DNA of 64,000 nt from Alcaligenaceae bacterium (GCA_013416455.1 JACCES010000001.1:186001-250000); one strand, 5' to 3'; counted from the stretch's first letter, positions 15,692 through 25,132 are shown. Notes: generated from the sequence alone by a model not told the origin. Program-made: numbers and translations.

Positions 15692-16759
15692 ATGGCCGAT
15701 TTCCTCGTTGCCGCCTTATATAAATTCGTTCACCTGCCCGATTTCCAGGAACTGCGCGCGCCCTTGCTGGCGCATTGCGACGAGCAAGGCGTAAAGGGTA
15801 CGCTGCTGCTTGCGGAAGAGGGCATCAACGGCACCATCGCTGGAAGCGAATCCGGCATCAGGGCGGTCCTGGCCCGCCTGCGCGCCGACCCTCGTCTGGC
15901 CAGTCTCGTCCACAAGGAATCCAGGGCTCCCCGCATGCCCTTCTATCGCATGAAGGTGAAGCTCAAGCGCGAGATCGTCACCATGGGCGTTCCCAACGTC
16001 CATGCCGAAACCATGGCTGGCACCTATGTGAAGCCCGAGGACTGGAATGAACTGATCAGCGACCCGGAAGTCGTCGTGATCGACACGCGCAATGACTACG
16101 AATACCGGATCGGGACGTTTTCGCGGGCCGTCAATCCCGAAACCGGCAGCTTCACTGAACTGCCCGACTGGATAGCGGCGCAGCGCGCGGAAGGCGGCGT
16201 GTTGCACAACAGGCGCAAGGTGGCCATGTTCTGCACCGGCGGCATCCGCTGCGAGAAATCCACGGCCTATATGCGGTCGCTGGGCTACGACGAGGTCTAC
16301 CACCTGGAAGGCGGCATTCTCAAGTATCTGGAAACCATGCCGGAAGGGAACAGCCTGTGGGAAGGCGAGTGTTTCGTGTTCGACGAGCGGGTGTCGGTCC
16401 GCCACGGGCTGGAGCCCGGCGGATACGAGTTCTGCCGCGCCTGCCGGATGCCATTGAGCGCGCAGGACAGGCAGTCGCCGCATTTCGTCGAAGGCGTCAG
16501 CTGTCAGCATTGCCATGACAGGCACACCGACGAGCAGAAGCAGCGTTTTGCCGAGCGGCAGCGCCAGGTGGAACTGGCCCGCGAGCGGGCCGAACGCCAC
16601 ATCGGCGTGCGAGTGGAACTGAAAAAGCAGGCCAAGGCCAGGGCATTGGCCGAGGCCCGGGCTTTGCGCGAGGCCAAGCTTGCGGCGCGCAGGGCGGGCG
16701 CCGCGCAGGGCGGCCGCGGGGCCGGGGCGGTCGGCAAGGCCGCTTCCCCGGACGGCTGA
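15692..16759 (+). CDS. trhO: tRNA uridine(34) hydroxylase, rhodanese-related
   Basis: A 355-residue protein of the YceA/TrhO family, which makes 5-hydroxyuridine at tRNA wobble position 34 using oxygen. An N-terminal acylphosphatase-like domain ([17 protein letters not shown] at 36-52) precedes a rhodanese domain with the active-site loop [11 protein letters not shown], catalytic C181, and then a Cys-rich zinc-like section (CRACRMPLS...CQHCH). The Ala/Arg-rich tail is extra. The ATG at 15692 begins the conserved [13 protein letters not shown]. The next gene starts at the base after its stop. Confidence 0.93.
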   Translation: MADFLVAALYKFVHLPDFQELRAPLLAHCDEQGVKGTLLLAEEGINGTIAGSESGIRAVLARLRADPRLASLVHKESRAPRMPFYRMKVKLKREIVTMGVPNVHAETMAGTYVKPEDWNELISDPEVVVIDTRNDYEYRIGTFSRAVNPETGSFTELPDWIAAQRAEGGVLHNRRKVAMFCTGGIRCEKSTAYMRSLGYDEVYHLEGGILKYLETMPEGNSLWEGECFVFDERVSVRHGLEPGGYEFCRACRMPLSAQDRQSPHFVEGVSCQHCHDRHTDEQKQRFAERQRQVELARERAERHIGVRVELKKQAKARALAEARALREAKLAARRAGAAQGGRGAGAVGKAASPDG

Positions 16760-17398
16760 ATGCCGCCCATTCTTTACTCGTTCCGGCGCTGCCCCTATGC
16801 CATGCGCGCCAGACTCGCCCTGGCGGTGAGCGGCACGCATTGCGAACTGCGGGAAGTCGTGTTGCGCAACAAGCCCGCCGCGCTGCTGCGGGCATCGCCC
16901 AAGGGCACCGTCCCTGTCCTGGTGGCGCCGGATGGCGGCGTGATCGAACAGAGTCTGGACATCATGGTATGGGCGCTTTCCCGTCATGACCCGGAAGGCT
17001 GGCTGACGCCGGCGACGGGCGGCCGGGAGCAGATGCTGGCGCTGGTCGCGGACTGCGATGGCCCGTTCAAGCACAGCCTGGACCGCTACAAGTATCCCGA
17101 GCGCCATGAGGGCGCGGATGCCTTGGCGCATCGCGAGTCGGGCAGGCAATGGCTGGCGGCGCTGGATGGCAGGCTGGCGGATTCGGTTTATCTGTTCGGC
17201 GGGCGCCCCTCGTTGGCGGATGCCGCGATCATGCCTTTCGTCAGGCAGTTCGCCCAGGTGGACCGCGCCTGGTTCGATGCCCAGCCGTGGCCGGCGCTGC
17301 ATGACTGGCTGCTGAAGTGGCTGGAATCGAGTCTGTTCCAGGTCATCATGGTCAGGCACGAGCCGTGGGCCGGCGGCCAGGGCGTCCGCTTCCCTTGA
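16760..17398 (+). CDS. Glutathione S-transferase-like protein
   Basis: A 212-residue protein with a thioredoxin-fold N-terminal domain (RRCPYAMRARLAL at 9-21, KGTVPVL at 48-54 with the cis-Pro, then EQSLDIM) and an all-helical C-terminal domain. The Cys in CPYAMR is typical of Beta/Omega-like bacterial transferases and glutaredoxin-like members such as YfcF/GstB relatives. Substrate is not predictable. The gene directly abuts trhO and is probably co-transcribed. Confidence 0.85.
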   Translation: MPPILYSFRRCPYAMRARLALAVSGTHCELREVVLRNKPAALLRASPKGTVPVLVAPDGGVIEQSLDIMVWALSRHDPEGWLTPATGGREQMLALVADCDGPFKHSLDRYKYPERHEGADALAHRESGRQWLAALDGRLADSVYLFGGRPSLADAAIMPFVRQFAQVDRAWFDAQPWPALHDWLLKWLESSLFQVIMVRHEPWAGGQGVRFP

Positions 17399-17400
17399 AC

Positions 17401-17438
17401 GCGTGAATGCCGCAAGGCGGGCCTTGCGGCATTCACGC
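17401..17438. terminator. Strong 17-bp hairpin between convergent genes
   Basis: Arms at 17401-17417 and 17422-17438 are perfectly complementary (starting GCGTGAATGCCG and ending CGGCATTCACGC) around loop CGGG. It begins three bases after the stop of the glutathione-transferase-like gene and faces the end of Bug gene 3. Without a T run it is best read as a bidirectional transcription end or mRNA 3' stabiliser. Confidence 0.75.
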
Positions 17439-17491
17439 AGCCATGTGGGGGCAAGGATGTCCGGCGAGCGCCGCCTTGCCCGCGGAACGGC

Positions 17492-18475
17492 TTATTCGAC
17501 TTCGATGTTGCTGTTCTTGATGATTTCTTCGAAGCGCACGACCTCGGATTCGATCAGAGACTTCAGGAATGCCGGCCCCTGTTCTTCTTTCGGGGGAATC
17601 GGTGCGGCAAAGGTTTCCATCTGGGCGATGACCTTCGGGTCCGTGAAGGCATCCGACAGCGCCTTGGCAAGGACGTTGATGCGGTCTTCAGGCGTGCCCG
17701 CCGGCGCGGCGATTGCGTTCCATACGTGCAGGTCGAACTTCGGCACGCCGGCTTCCGTGAAAGTGGGCGTGTCGGGCAGCGCGGCCACGCGCGAGTTGCC
17801 GGTGACGGCCAGCGGAATGACGCGCCCGCCCTTGCTTGCCGGAATCATGGTGACGGTCTGGTCGATGACGGCATCCACGACGCCGCCCATGAGGTCGGCA
17901 ATGGCGGGGCCCGCGCCACGGTAGGAAATCTGCTGGCCGTGGGTGTCGGTCACCATGCCGAAATAGATGGAAGCGATGTGCCCGGTGGAGCCGGGGCCGG
18001 AGTGGCCGATGTTGATCTCGGTGTTCGGCACACGCAGCTTTTCGAGCAATTGGTCCACCGTCTTGATGCCGCTCTTTTCGCTGGCGGACAGGACCATGGG
18101 CACCTGGGCCACCAGGCCGACCGGCGCAACGTCGCGGCGGGGATCATAGTTCGCCTTCGGGTACAGGGTGCCGGCGATGGCGAAGTTCCCCATGTTGCCC
18201 AGCGTGATGGTGTAGCCGTCGGGTTTGGCCTGCATGAGCTTGCGCAGTCCGATCATGCCGCCGCCGCCGCCGATGTTCTCGACGACGATGGGTTGGCCCA
18301 GCTGCTTGGACATGGCTTCCGCCATGACGCGCGCCAGGCCGTCGGTGGAGCCGCCGGCCGCGTACGGCACGATCATGTGAATGGTTTGATTGGGGAAGTC
18401 GGCTGCTTGGGCGGTGCCGCACAGCGCCGCCGCGCCCAGCATCGTGATCAGGATTCGTTTCATCGTTGTCTTCAT
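17492..18475 (-). CDS. Bug-type (TctC-like) periplasmic substrate-binding protein 3
   Basis: A 327-residue Bug receptor with signal peptide ending near AQAADFP (about 24), then QTIHMIVPYAAGGSTDGLAR and KPDGYTITLGNMG, and ISYRGAGPAIADLMGG in the second lobe. The ATG at 18475 begins MKTTMKRILITMLGAAAL, a clear signal sequence; the frame is open further upstream but without signal-like character. It is the last gene of a three-gene run with a CMD-family protein and a beta-hydroxyacid dehydrogenase, separated from the latter by about 110 bases. Confidence 0.93.
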   Translation of the reverse strand: MKTTMKRILITMLGAAALCGTAQAADFPNQTIHMIVPYAAGGSTDGLARVMAEAMSKQLGQPIVVENIGGGGGMIGLRKLMQAKPDGYTITLGNMGNFAIAGTLYPKANYDPRRDVAPVGLVAQVPMVLSASEKSGIKTVDQLLEKLRVPNTEINIGHSGPGSTGHIASIYFGMVTDTHGQQISYRGAGPAIADLMGGVVDAVIDQTVTMIPASKGGRVIPLAVTGNSRVAALPDTPTFTEAGVPKFDLHVWNAIAAPAGTPEDRINVLAKALSDAFTDPKVIAQMETFAAPIPPKEEQGPAFLKSLIESEVVRFEEIIKNSNIEVE

Positions 18476-18585
18476 GGCAGAGAGGTTTGGCGTGCGGTCC
18501 GGCCCGGCATGCGGCCCGGACCGGCCGGACACGGGCTGCCCCGGTGTCCGGCTTTCGCGTTGAAGAGAAGGCACGCGGCGAGTCG

Positions 18586-19500
18586 TCAAGGCTTTCCGGA
18601 ATGCAGCTCGGTGTTGGCCAGGTGCTCGATCAGCTTTGCCGCGGCGGTATGGTCCTGGCCTTTGCCCAGCAAGGATGCGGACGATGCCCACAGTTCGCGG
18701 CAAAGTGTCGAAAAGGGCGCGGGGGTGCCCGATTCGGCTGCGATTCCTGTGGCGATGCTCAGGTCCTTCACCATCAGATCGAGTCCGAAGCCCGAATTGA
18801 AGGCCCGGGAAAGAATGTATTGCTTGAACTTCTTCTGGGTGGAATTGTTCATGCCGGTGGACGAGTTCAGTACGTCGATCATGACTTCGGGATCCAGCCC
18901 GAAGCGCTGGCCGATCATCAGCGCTTCGACGCCGATCAGGAAGCCGCCGGCCGATACCAGGTTGTTCAGCGCCTTCATGGCGTGCGCCGAGCCGACGTCG
19001 CCGGTGTGCACGATGGATTTCCCCATGCTTGCCAGAACGTCGCGCACGGCTTCCACATCTTCGGATTGCCCGCCGACCATGATGGCGAGTTCACCCGATT
19101 CCGCACGGGGCACACCGCCCGAGACCGGCGCATCCAGCAGGGTGCCGCCGGCTTCGGCCACGAGCTGCGCAAGCTTCTGCGTATGGCTGGGAACGCCGGA
19201 GCTCATTTCCAGAACGCGGGTGCCCGGCCGGAGGCCGGCCAGTATGCCGGTTTCACCGAGCAGCACGCTTTCGACGATGGCGCTCGTGGGCAGCATGGTG
19301 ACGATCAGATCGCTTTGGCGGGCGAGTTCCGCGGGATTCTGTGCGGCCGTGGCGCCGGATTGCGCGGCGAAGCCGCTGGCGGCCTCGGCATTGGCGTCGA
19401 ATACCGTGAGCGTGTAGCCGGCATTGATCAGGCATTGGGCCATCGGCCTGCCCATGCTGCCCACGCCGACGAGGCCTATGTTGCGGATTGAGGCGGCCAT
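18586..19500 (-). CDS. Beta-hydroxyacid dehydrogenase (2-hydroxy-3-oxopropionate reductase / 3-hydroxyisobutyrate dehydrogenase type)
   Basis: A 304-residue NAD(P)-dependent enzyme. The cofactor motif GLVGVGSMGRPMA is at about 9-21, the substrate motif DAPVSGGVPRAESG at about 123-136, and the catalytic Lys sits in GSAHAMKALNN. Members interconvert short hydroxy and oxo acids such as tartronate semialdehyde or 3-hydroxyisobutyrate. Its start is four bases after the CMD-protein stop, so the two are one operon under the divergent GntR gene. Confidence 0.92.
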   Translation of the reverse strand: MAASIRNIGLVGVGSMGRPMAQCLINAGYTLTVFDANAEAASGFAAQSGATAAQNPAELARQSDLIVTMLPTSAIVESVLLGETGILAGLRPGTRVLEMSSGVPSHTQKLAQLVAEAGGTLLDAPVSGGVPRAESGELAIMVGGQSEDVEAVRDVLASMGKSIVHTGDVGSAHAMKALNNLVSAGGFLIGVEALMIGQRFGLDPEVMIDVLNSSTGMNNSTQKKFKQYILSRAFNSGFGLDLMVKDLSIATGIAAESGTPAPFSTLCRELWASSASLLGKGQDHTAAAKLIEHLANTELHSGKP

Positions 19501-19504
19501 TGAA

Positions 19505-19921
19505 TCAGGCCTCGTCTTTCTTGAATGCGCCTTCTTCTTCCAGCACCTGGTTGGCGACCTTGAAGGCGTCCAGGCCGGCGGGAATGCCGCAATACACGGT
19601 GGCGTGCAGCAGGACTTCCTTGATTTCCTCGGCGGTCACACCGTTGTTCAGCGCGCCCTTCACGTGCAGCCTGATTTCCGCGGGACGGTTCAGCGCTGTC
19701 AGCATGGCCAGGTTCAGCATGCTGCGCGTCTTGCGTTCCAGGCCGGGACGGTTCCAGGCGTAGCCCCAGCACCATTCGGTGGTGATGTGCTGGAATGCCA
19801 TCATGAAATCGTTGGCCTTGGCCAGCGAACCATCCACATATTCGGCGCCGAGCACTTCGCGGCGGGTGTCGAGGCCTTCCTGGAACAGGGTTTCCAGCGG
19901 ATTGGCGGTGGGCTTGGTCAT
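19505..19921 (-). CDS. Carboxymuconolactone decarboxylase (CMD) family protein
   Basis: A 138-residue all-helical protein of the CMD/AhpD superfamily. It has RKTRSMLNLAMLTALNRPAEIRLHVKGALNNGVT followed by EEIKEVLLHATVYCGIPAG, the form found in gamma-carboxymuconolactone decarboxylases rather than the CxxC-bearing AhpD peroxidases; only one Cys is in that segment. It may act on a lactone in a ring-cleavage or sugar acid route. It is first in an operon divergent from a GntR regulator. Confidence 0.9.
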   Translation of the reverse strand: MTKPTANPLETLFQEGLDTRREVLGAEYVDGSLAKANDFMMAFQHITTEWCWGYAWNRPGLERKTRSMLNLAMLTALNRPAEIRLHVKGALNNGVTAEEIKEVLLHATVYCGIPAGLDAFKVANQVLEEEGAFKKDEA

Positions 19922-19950
19922 CTGTCTTCCTTTGTCGATTGGGGTTGTGA

Positions 19951-19968
19951 GTCTGATTGTCAGACAAT
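19951..19968. promoter_or_regulatory. Overlapping palindromes, candidate GntR operator
   Basis: Two overlapping perfect inverted repeats: GTCTGA-TTG-TCAGAC (19951-19965) and ATTGTC-A-GACAAT (19956-19968). They lie between the CMD operon start (19921) and the GntR gene (20081), next to an AT-rich stretch. FadR/VanR-type GntR proteins bind short TTGT...ACAA palindromes, so this is a good operator candidate. Confidence 0.6.
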
Positions 19969-20080
19969 ATTATTGTATTTGGTATGATAAACGCAAGCCG
20001 GTTCCATACTTCCACCCCTTTTGGGGCTGCCTGGCATACGATCTTCCCGCGCAACAGGCAGTCACGCGATACTTCTTGAT

Positions 20081-20755
20081 ATGAAAACATTGACGGATCT
20101 CCACATCCCCAGGGAAAACAGCTCGCTCAGGCAGCAGGCCACCGAACGGCTGCGGGAAGCCGTGCTCAGCGGCATGTTCGAGCCTGGCCGGAAGCTGGTG
20201 GAGCGCGATCTGTGTGAAATGCTGGGCATCAGCCGCAGCGTGCTGCGCGAGGCGCTGCAGCATCTGGGGGCGGAAGGGCTGATCACCCATGTTCCGCACA
20301 AGGGGCCCGTGGTCGCCACGATCAGCCCGCAGGAAGCCAGGGATATCTACGCCGTGCGCGGGTCGCTGGAAGCCCTGGCCGGGGAAGGCTTCGCCCTGCA
20401 TGCCACGGACGAGCAGATAAGCGCATTGCGCGAGGTGTTGAACAGGCTGGAAAAGATCGACGCCGGCGATTCCCGGCATACGCTGCTGGATGTCAAGAAC
20501 GAGTTCTATTCCATCTTGCTGGAAGGCTGTGGGAACTCGGTGGTGGGCGGCATGCTCACCCTGCTGAACAACCGGGTGACGATGCTGCGGCGCATGTCAT
20601 TGTCCACGCCGGGGCGCTTGCGTGAAACGCTGAAGGAGCTCGACGAGATCGTGACGGCGATCGAGCAGCGTGATGGCCGCCGGGCGGGCGAGCTGTGCGC
20701 CGCGCACGTGGCCACCGCGGCGGCCGTGGCCATGAAGGCGCTGGATAACGGGTAG
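20081..20755 (+). CDS. GntR family regulator, FCD (FadR-type) domain
   Basis: A 224-residue regulator: winged helix at about 10-75 (LRQQATERLREAVLSGMFEPGRKLVERDLCEMLGISRSVLREAL) and an all-helical FCD effector domain from about 85, with the D/H metal-binding pattern only partly visible. ATG 20081 (MKTLTDLH) gives the usual length; upstream codons have no ribosome site. It is divergent from the CMD - dehydrogenase - Bug operon, which it most likely represses until a carboxylate ligand appears. Confidence 0.9.
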   Translation: MKTLTDLHIPRENSSLRQQATERLREAVLSGMFEPGRKLVERDLCEMLGISRSVLREALQHLGAEGLITHVPHKGPVVATISPQEARDIYAVRGSLEALAGEGFALHATDEQISALREVLNRLEKIDAGDSRHTLLDVKNEFYSILLEGCGNSVVGGMLTLLNNRVTMLRRMSLSTPGRLRETLKELDEIVTAIEQRDGRRAGELCAAHVATAAAVAMKALDNG

Positions 20756-20766
20756 AGAACGCGGCC

Positions 20767-20801
20767 GGCTTCCCGGCACGAAACGGCCGCGGCGGGAAGC
20801 C
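20767..20801. terminator. Hairpin between convergent GntR and fabI genes
   Basis: Arms GGCTTCCCG (20767-20775) and CGGGAAGCC (20793-20801) are perfectly complementary, with a smaller GC-rich pairing possible in the loop. It sits in the 65 bases between the two stop codons and probably ends both transcripts. No T run is seen. Confidence 0.5.
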
Positions 20802-20820
20802 CGGGCGGTTCTGGTTGGTT

Positions 20821-21606
20821 CTACCTGTCCATGCCGGGCACCACGGCATTGAAGCCGCCGTCGACATGGGTGATTTCGCCCGTGATGCCGGCGGCCAGGT
20901 CGGACAGCATGAAGGCGGCCACATTGCCGACGTCTTCGATGGTCACGTTGCGGCGCATGGGCGCATGCTGTTCCACGAACTTGAAGATCAGCGTGAAGTC
21001 CTTGATGCCGCTGGCGGCGAGCGTTTTGATGGGGCCGGCGGAAATGCCATTGGCCCGGATGCCCCGCGGGCCCAGCGCCGCGGCAAGATAGCGCACGCTG
21101 GCTTCGAGCGAAGCCTTGGCCAGGCCCATCATGTTGTAGTGCGGCACGACGCGCTCCGCCCCCAGGTAGGTGAGCGTCAGCACCGAGCTTTTGCGGCCTT
21201 CGAGCAGGGGCAGGGCCGCCTTGGTCATGGCGGGGAAGCTGTAGGCGGAGATGTCATGGGCGATGCGGTAGTTTTCGCGCGTCATGCCGTGCAGGACGTC
21301 GCCTTCCAGCGCTTCGCGCGCCGAATAGCCGATGGCGTGCACCAGGCCGTCGAGGCCGCCCCATTGTTCGCCCAGCGATTGGAATGTCTGTTCGATCTGA
21401 TCGTCTTCCGCCACATCACAGGGCAGGACGATGCCGCTGCCGAATTCCTCGGCGAATTCCTCGACGCGTTCTTTGAAGCGGTCGCCGGCATAGGTGAACG
21501 CGAGTTCGGCACCTTCCCGGCGGCATGCTTGCGCGATACCGTAGGCGATCGACCGGTTGGAGATCAAACCGGTGATCAGAATGCGCTTGCCTTGTAGGAA
21601 ACCCAT
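20821..21606 (-). CDS. fabI: Enoyl-[acyl-carrier-protein] reductase (NADH)
   Basis: A 261-residue FabI, which catalyses the last reduction in each cycle of fatty acid synthesis. It shows [13 protein letters not shown] near the start (cofactor loop), HAIGYSA, and the catalytic pattern with Tyr in [12 protein letters not shown] and Lys six residues on, typical of the divergent SDR family FabI. Length and C-terminus ([16 protein letters not shown]) are normal. It starts a core-genome block also containing mltD, gloB, rnhA and dnaQ. Confidence 0.96.
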   Translation of the reverse strand: MGFLQGKRILITGLISNRSIAYGIAQACRREGAELAFTYAGDRFKERVEEFAEEFGSGIVLPCDVAEDDQIEQTFQSLGEQWGGLDGLVHAIGYSAREALEGDVLHGMTRENYRIAHDISAYSFPAMTKAALPLLEGRKSSVLTLTYLGAERVVPHYNMMGLAKASLEASVRYLAAALGPRGIRANGISAGPIKTLAASGIKDFTLIFKFVEQHAPMRRNVTIEDVGNVAAFMLSDLAAGITGEITHVDGGFNAVVPGMDR

Positions 21607-21648
21607 TTTGTAATCAATCCTTCTTGTCTAGAAATCTTGCGCGGAATG

Positions 21649-23094
21649 TCAGCCGCGTATGTTGGAGCCGGGAACCCGCAGACGTTTGCCGGTCGCCAGG
21701 TTGTTGCCCTTCAGGTTGTTCAGCTTGCGCAGCGCGTCCACGGTGGTGTTGTAGCGGCGGGCCAGTGCGAAAAGGGTGTCGCCGCGCTTGACCGTATGTG
21801 TCATCGCCGCGGAATCGCGGCGCAGCACCTGGACGTCGGCATTGCGCTGGTCAGAGCCCGAAGCGCTTCGGGCCGCGCCGTTCTGGCGCCGGGCGGGGGC
21901 CGCGCCGGTGTCGAGCGATGCCAGCCGTATGCCGCCCGCCGGGGCCGGTTGTTGCGCCGTTGCAAGGTTCGTGCTGGCCGGAGCGGCGGCGCCCGTGGAC
22001 ACCAGCAGGGTGGCGGCGGCCCGGGTGGCGGATTGCCGCTTGCTGATGCCATTCACGGTGCGCAGCTGCTCCAGGGGCATGCCGAACTTGCGGGCAATGG
22101 ACGTGTAGGATTCGCCCTTCTTGCTGCTATAGGTGGTCCAGCTGCTGAGCCGCCCCTGGTAGGACTGCAGATTCGCCATGAAAATATCCGCCTTGTCGGC
22201 CGGCAGCAGGATGGACTCTTCGGATTCCACCTTGATGACGGGGCGGTTGTGCGAGGGGTTCAGTTGCCGGAATTCATCGACCGACATTTCGGCCAGCTCG
22301 GCCGCCACCGCCACGTCGATGTTCTGCATTTTCTTGACCGTGGTGAAGTAGGGCGCGTTGCCGATGGGCGGCAAGGTGATGCCGTATTTCTCGGGGCTGG
22401 CGATGATGTTCTTGATAGCCTGCAGCTTGGGCACGTAGTTGCGCGTTTCCTCTGGCATGGCGAGTGCGCGGTAGTCGAGCGGCAGCCCCTGCTTTTCATT
22501 GCGTTCCAGCGCGCGCCTGACCGCGCCTTCGCCCCAGTTGTAGGACGCCAGCGCCAAGTACCAGTCACCCTGGAATTCATACAGATAGGACAGGTAATCG
22601 AGGGCCGCGCTGGTGGAGGCGATCGGGTCGCGGCGCATGTCGCGCCACCAGTCCTGATCCAGTTTATAGTGCTTGCCGGTGCTGGGAATGAACTGCCACA
22701 GGCCCGAGGCCTGGGAACGAGACAGGGCGGTTGGGTTGTACGCACTCTCGACGAAGGGCAGCAGGGCCAGTTCGGTGGGCAGCCCGCGGCGATCCAGTTC
22801 GTCGACAATGTGGTACAGGTATTTGCTGGCCCGCTGGCTCATGATGAGCACCGATTCCGGGCGCGATGCATAGTATTGGGTCCAGCGGCCGGCCAGCTCG
22901 GTTTCCAGGTTGGGAACGGCGAACCCCCGGCGGATGCGGTCCCACATGTCGCGCGGCGGGTGCGTCAGATCGATGGTGCGCGATGTTTCGGCAGCCGTGT
23001 AGGCATGGCGCGGCTGATGTTTGTGGTCGGATTGTGTCGCACAGCCGGCAAGCACTGCCGCCAGGGACAATATGAGTAGTCGCAGACAATTCAT
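21649..23094 (-). CDS. mltD: Membrane-bound lytic murein transglycosylase D
   Basis: A 481-residue lipoprotein that cleaves peptidoglycan glycan strands. The lipobox LAGC places the lipidated Cys at 18. The SLT domain has the catalytic E116 in LPFVESAYNP, then SGLWQFIPSTG and SYNWGEGAVRRAL. Two LysM-type peptidoglycan-binding repeats follow: a weaker one around SYTSIARKFGMPLEQLRTVNG and a clear C-terminal one (HTVKRGDTLFALARRYNTTVDALRKLNN), joined by an Ala-rich linker. The ATG at 23094 is chosen because it begins the signal peptide MNCLRLLILSLAAVLAGC. Confidence 0.94.
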   Translation of the reverse strand: MNCLRLLILSLAAVLAGCATQSDHKHQPRHAYTAAETSRTIDLTHPPRDMWDRIRRGFAVPNLETELAGRWTQYYASRPESVLIMSQRASKYLYHIVDELDRRGLPTELALLPFVESAYNPTALSRSQASGLWQFIPSTGKHYKLDQDWWRDMRRDPIASTSAALDYLSYLYEFQGDWYLALASYNWGEGAVRRALERNEKQGLPLDYRALAMPEETRNYVPKLQAIKNIIASPEKYGITLPPIGNAPYFTTVKKMQNIDVAVAAELAEMSVDEFRQLNPSHNRPVIKVESEESILLPADKADIFMANLQSYQGRLSSWTTYSSKKGESYTSIARKFGMPLEQLRTVNGISKRQSATRAAATLLVSTGAAAPASTNLATAQQPAPAGGIRLASLDTGAAPARRQNGAARSASGSDQRNADVQVLRRDSAAMTHTVKRGDTLFALARRYNTTVDALRKLNNLKGNNLATGKRLRVPGSNIRG

Positions 23095-23101
23095 GGGTGG
23101 A

Positions 23102-23890
23102 TCATTTGAAGTTGTTCTTCCATTCACGCAATCGAGCGAATACTTCGACCTCTGATGACAGGCTGCGCGCGGCGTGGCGCGCGGCACTTTCCGATACGGA
23201 TGCGACCCCGGTACGCAGGAAAGGGTTCGACTCCAGTTCCTGCCGTATCGTCGACGGCAGCGTGGGTCTTCCCGCTTCGCGCAGCCGGCTGGCGGCTTCC
23301 CAGCGTTGCTGCAGCATCGTGTTGCCCGGCTCGACCCGCAGCGCCCAACGCAAATTGGACAAGGTGTATTCGTGCGCACAGCACACGAGCGTGTCTTCCG
23401 GCAGCGCCGCGAGCTTTTGCAACGATTCCAGCATTTGTTCGGGCGTGCCTTCGAACAAACGCCCGCAACCGGCCGCGAAAAGGGTATCGCCGCAGAAGAG
23501 CAGGGGCGCGCCATCGCCGGGCCGGCCGTGATAGGCGATGTGCCCGGCGGTATGGCCGGGAACGTCGAGCACGTTCAGTACAAGGCCGAAATCGGGCAAT
23601 TGTACCGTATCGCCTTCGGACAGGCGGTGATGGCAGATGGGCAGCCGTTCGCTGGCTGGTCCGTATACTGTGGCACCGGTGCGCTCGTGCAGGGCAAGGG
23701 CGCCGCCGACATGATCGGCGTGGTGATGTGTCAGTAAAATGGTGTGCAGCGCAAGGCCGGCCTGTTCGAGGTGGCGTTCGACGGGGGCGGCTTCGCCCGG
23801 GTCCACCACGATGGCCTGGCCTTCATGATGCAGCAGCCATATATAGTTGTCGGTCAGGGCGGGCAGGGGTACGAGTCGGTTGTTTACCAT
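23102..23890 (-). CDS. gloB: Hydroxyacylglutathione hydrolase (glyoxalase II)
   Basis: A 262-residue metallo-beta-lactamase-fold enzyme that hydrolyses S-lactoylglutathione to lactate and glutathione. The metal motif THHHADH has H55, H57, D59 and H60; further ligands are in VPGHTAGH and FCGDTLF. The C-terminal glutathione-binding helix region has the usual size. ATG 23890 starts MVNNRLVPLPALTDNY, the normal family start. Its start codon overlaps, on the other strand, the possible ATG of the methyltransferase gene. Confidence 0.95.
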   Translation of the reverse strand: MVNNRLVPLPALTDNYIWLLHHEGQAIVVDPGEAAPVERHLEQAGLALHTILLTHHHADHVGGALALHERTGATVYGPASERLPICHHRLSEGDTVQLPDFGLVLNVLDVPGHTAGHIAYHGRPGDGAPLLFCGDTLFAAGCGRLFEGTPEQMLESLQKLAALPEDTLVCCAHEYTLSNLRWALRVEPGNTMLQQRWEAASRLREAGRPTLPSTIRQELESNPFLRTGVASVSESAARHAARSLSSEVEVFARLREWKNNFK

Positions 23891-23909
23891 GGAAAGGAGT
23901 GAAGAACGG

Positions 23910-24674
23910 GTGGAGCAACCGTTGATTCTTGAGCTTGAGGAATGGCTGGGCACACCGCAAGGCCGCTATGTGGCGGCCTGGGAACAGGCCCAATTCAATG
24001 GCATGGTCGCCAATGCATTCGGCTATCATGCCATACAAATCGGCCTGCCGCATTGGGATTTGCTCCAAGCCAACCGGATACCGTTCAAGGCCTGCGTATC
24101 CATCGAGTCCGCTTCCGGCCTCTCGCGGCCGCTGGTGGTGGCCGAACCCGAGAACCTTCCTTTCGACTCGCAGAGCGTCGATCTTCTGATCCTGCCCCAC
24201 GGCCTCGAATGCGCGCCCGATCCTCACCAGGTGCTCAGGGAAATCGAGCGGGTGCTGGTTCCGGAAGGCCGGGTGGTCATCTCCGGCTTCAACCCCTGGA
24301 GCCTGTGGGGGCTGCATGAGCGCCTGCCGGGGCTCGATCCCCTGGTGCCCGTGCCCGCGCCCTTGCAGGTATCGCTGCCGCGCCTCAAAGACTGGTTCAA
24401 GCTACTGTCCTTCGAACTCGACCGTGGCCGTTTCGGCTGCTACGTGCCACCCAGCTTCACCGAGGCCTGGCTGGCGCGCTGGTCCTTCATGGAAAAGGCC
24501 GGTGACCGCTGGTGGCCGGTCTGCGGCGCGGTATATGTGGTTGCCGCCGTCAAGCGGGTGGCCGGCGCCAGGCTGGTCGGTCCCACATGGACGCGGGCGC
24601 GCAAACCCGCCAGGCGTGCCGCCGTCATTGCGGGCCGCCAATTCAACAAGCATTCCGGAGACATACGAAAATGA
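23910..24674 (+). CDS. SAM-dependent methyltransferase-like protein
   Basis: About 254 residues. The region resembles class I methyltransferases of the UbiE/COQ5 type, with [47 protein letters not shown] giving motifs II-III; the glycine-rich motif I is poorly preserved. In relatives this gene sits between gloB and rnhA as here, but its substrate is unknown. GTG at 23910 follows AAAGGAG (23893-23899) by ten bases; an ATG at 23889 is an alternative. The stop overlaps the rnhA start (ATGA at 24671). Confidence 0.85.
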   Translation: MEQPLILELEEWLGTPQGRYVAAWEQAQFNGMVANAFGYHAIQIGLPHWDLLQANRIPFKACVSIESASGLSRPLVVAEPENLPFDSQSVDLLILPHGLECAPDPHQVLREIERVLVPEGRVVISGFNPWSLWGLHERLPGLDPLVPVPAPLQVSLPRLKDWFKLLSFELDRGRFGCYVPPSFTEAWLARWSFMEKAGDRWWPVCGAVYVVAAVKRVAGARLVGPTWTRARKPARRAAVIAGRQFNKHSGDIRK

Positions 24675-25132
24675 GCGGCAAGGTTGTGGAAATCTGGACT
24701 GACGGCGCCTGCAAGGGCAATCCGGGTCCGGGTGGATGGGGCGCCTTGCTGCGCCACGGCCGTCACGAAAAGGAAATGTGCGGGGGCGAATCCGCCACCA
24801 CCAACAACCGTATGGAACTTACCGGTGTCATAGAAGCTCTAAAAGCATTGAAGCGGCCTTGCCAGGTCGTGGTTCATACCGATTCCCAGTACGTACAGAA
24901 GGGCATGAATGAATGGCTGCCCAACTGGAAGCGCCGAGGGTGGCGCACCGCCGACAAAAAACCGGTGCGCAACGCCGATCTCTGGCAGGAACTCGATGCG
25001 CTGGTGAACCAGCATCAGGTCGAATGGCGGTGGGTGCGCGGGCACGCGGGAGACCCCGGCAATGAACGGGCCGACGCCCTTGCCAACCTGGGTGTGCGGA
25101 AGGCCGCGAAGCATACTGAAATAAGTATGTAA
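24671..25132 (+). CDS. rnhA: Ribonuclease HI
   Basis: A 153-residue RNase HI that removes RNA from RNA-DNA hybrids. All four metal-binding residues are present: D11 ([16 protein letters not shown]), E49 (NNRMELTG), D71 (HTDSQYV) and D135 (NERADALA); the basic handle region [14 protein letters not shown] is also complete. Translation is coupled to the upstream methyltransferase gene by a four-base overlap. Confidence 0.97.
   Translation: MSGKVVEIWTDGACKGNPGPGGWGALLRHGRHEKEMCGGESATTNNRMELTGVIEALKALKRPCQVVVHTDSQYVQKGMNEWLPNWKRRGWRTADKKPVRNADLWQELDALVNQHQVEWRWVRGHAGDPGNERADALANLGVRKAAKHTEISM

Noticed and set aside
15716-17359. Long minus-strand frame of about 547 codons opposite trhO and the glutathione-transferase-like gene
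   Set aside because: Antisense shadow of two well-supported genes; the composition is unlike a real protein.
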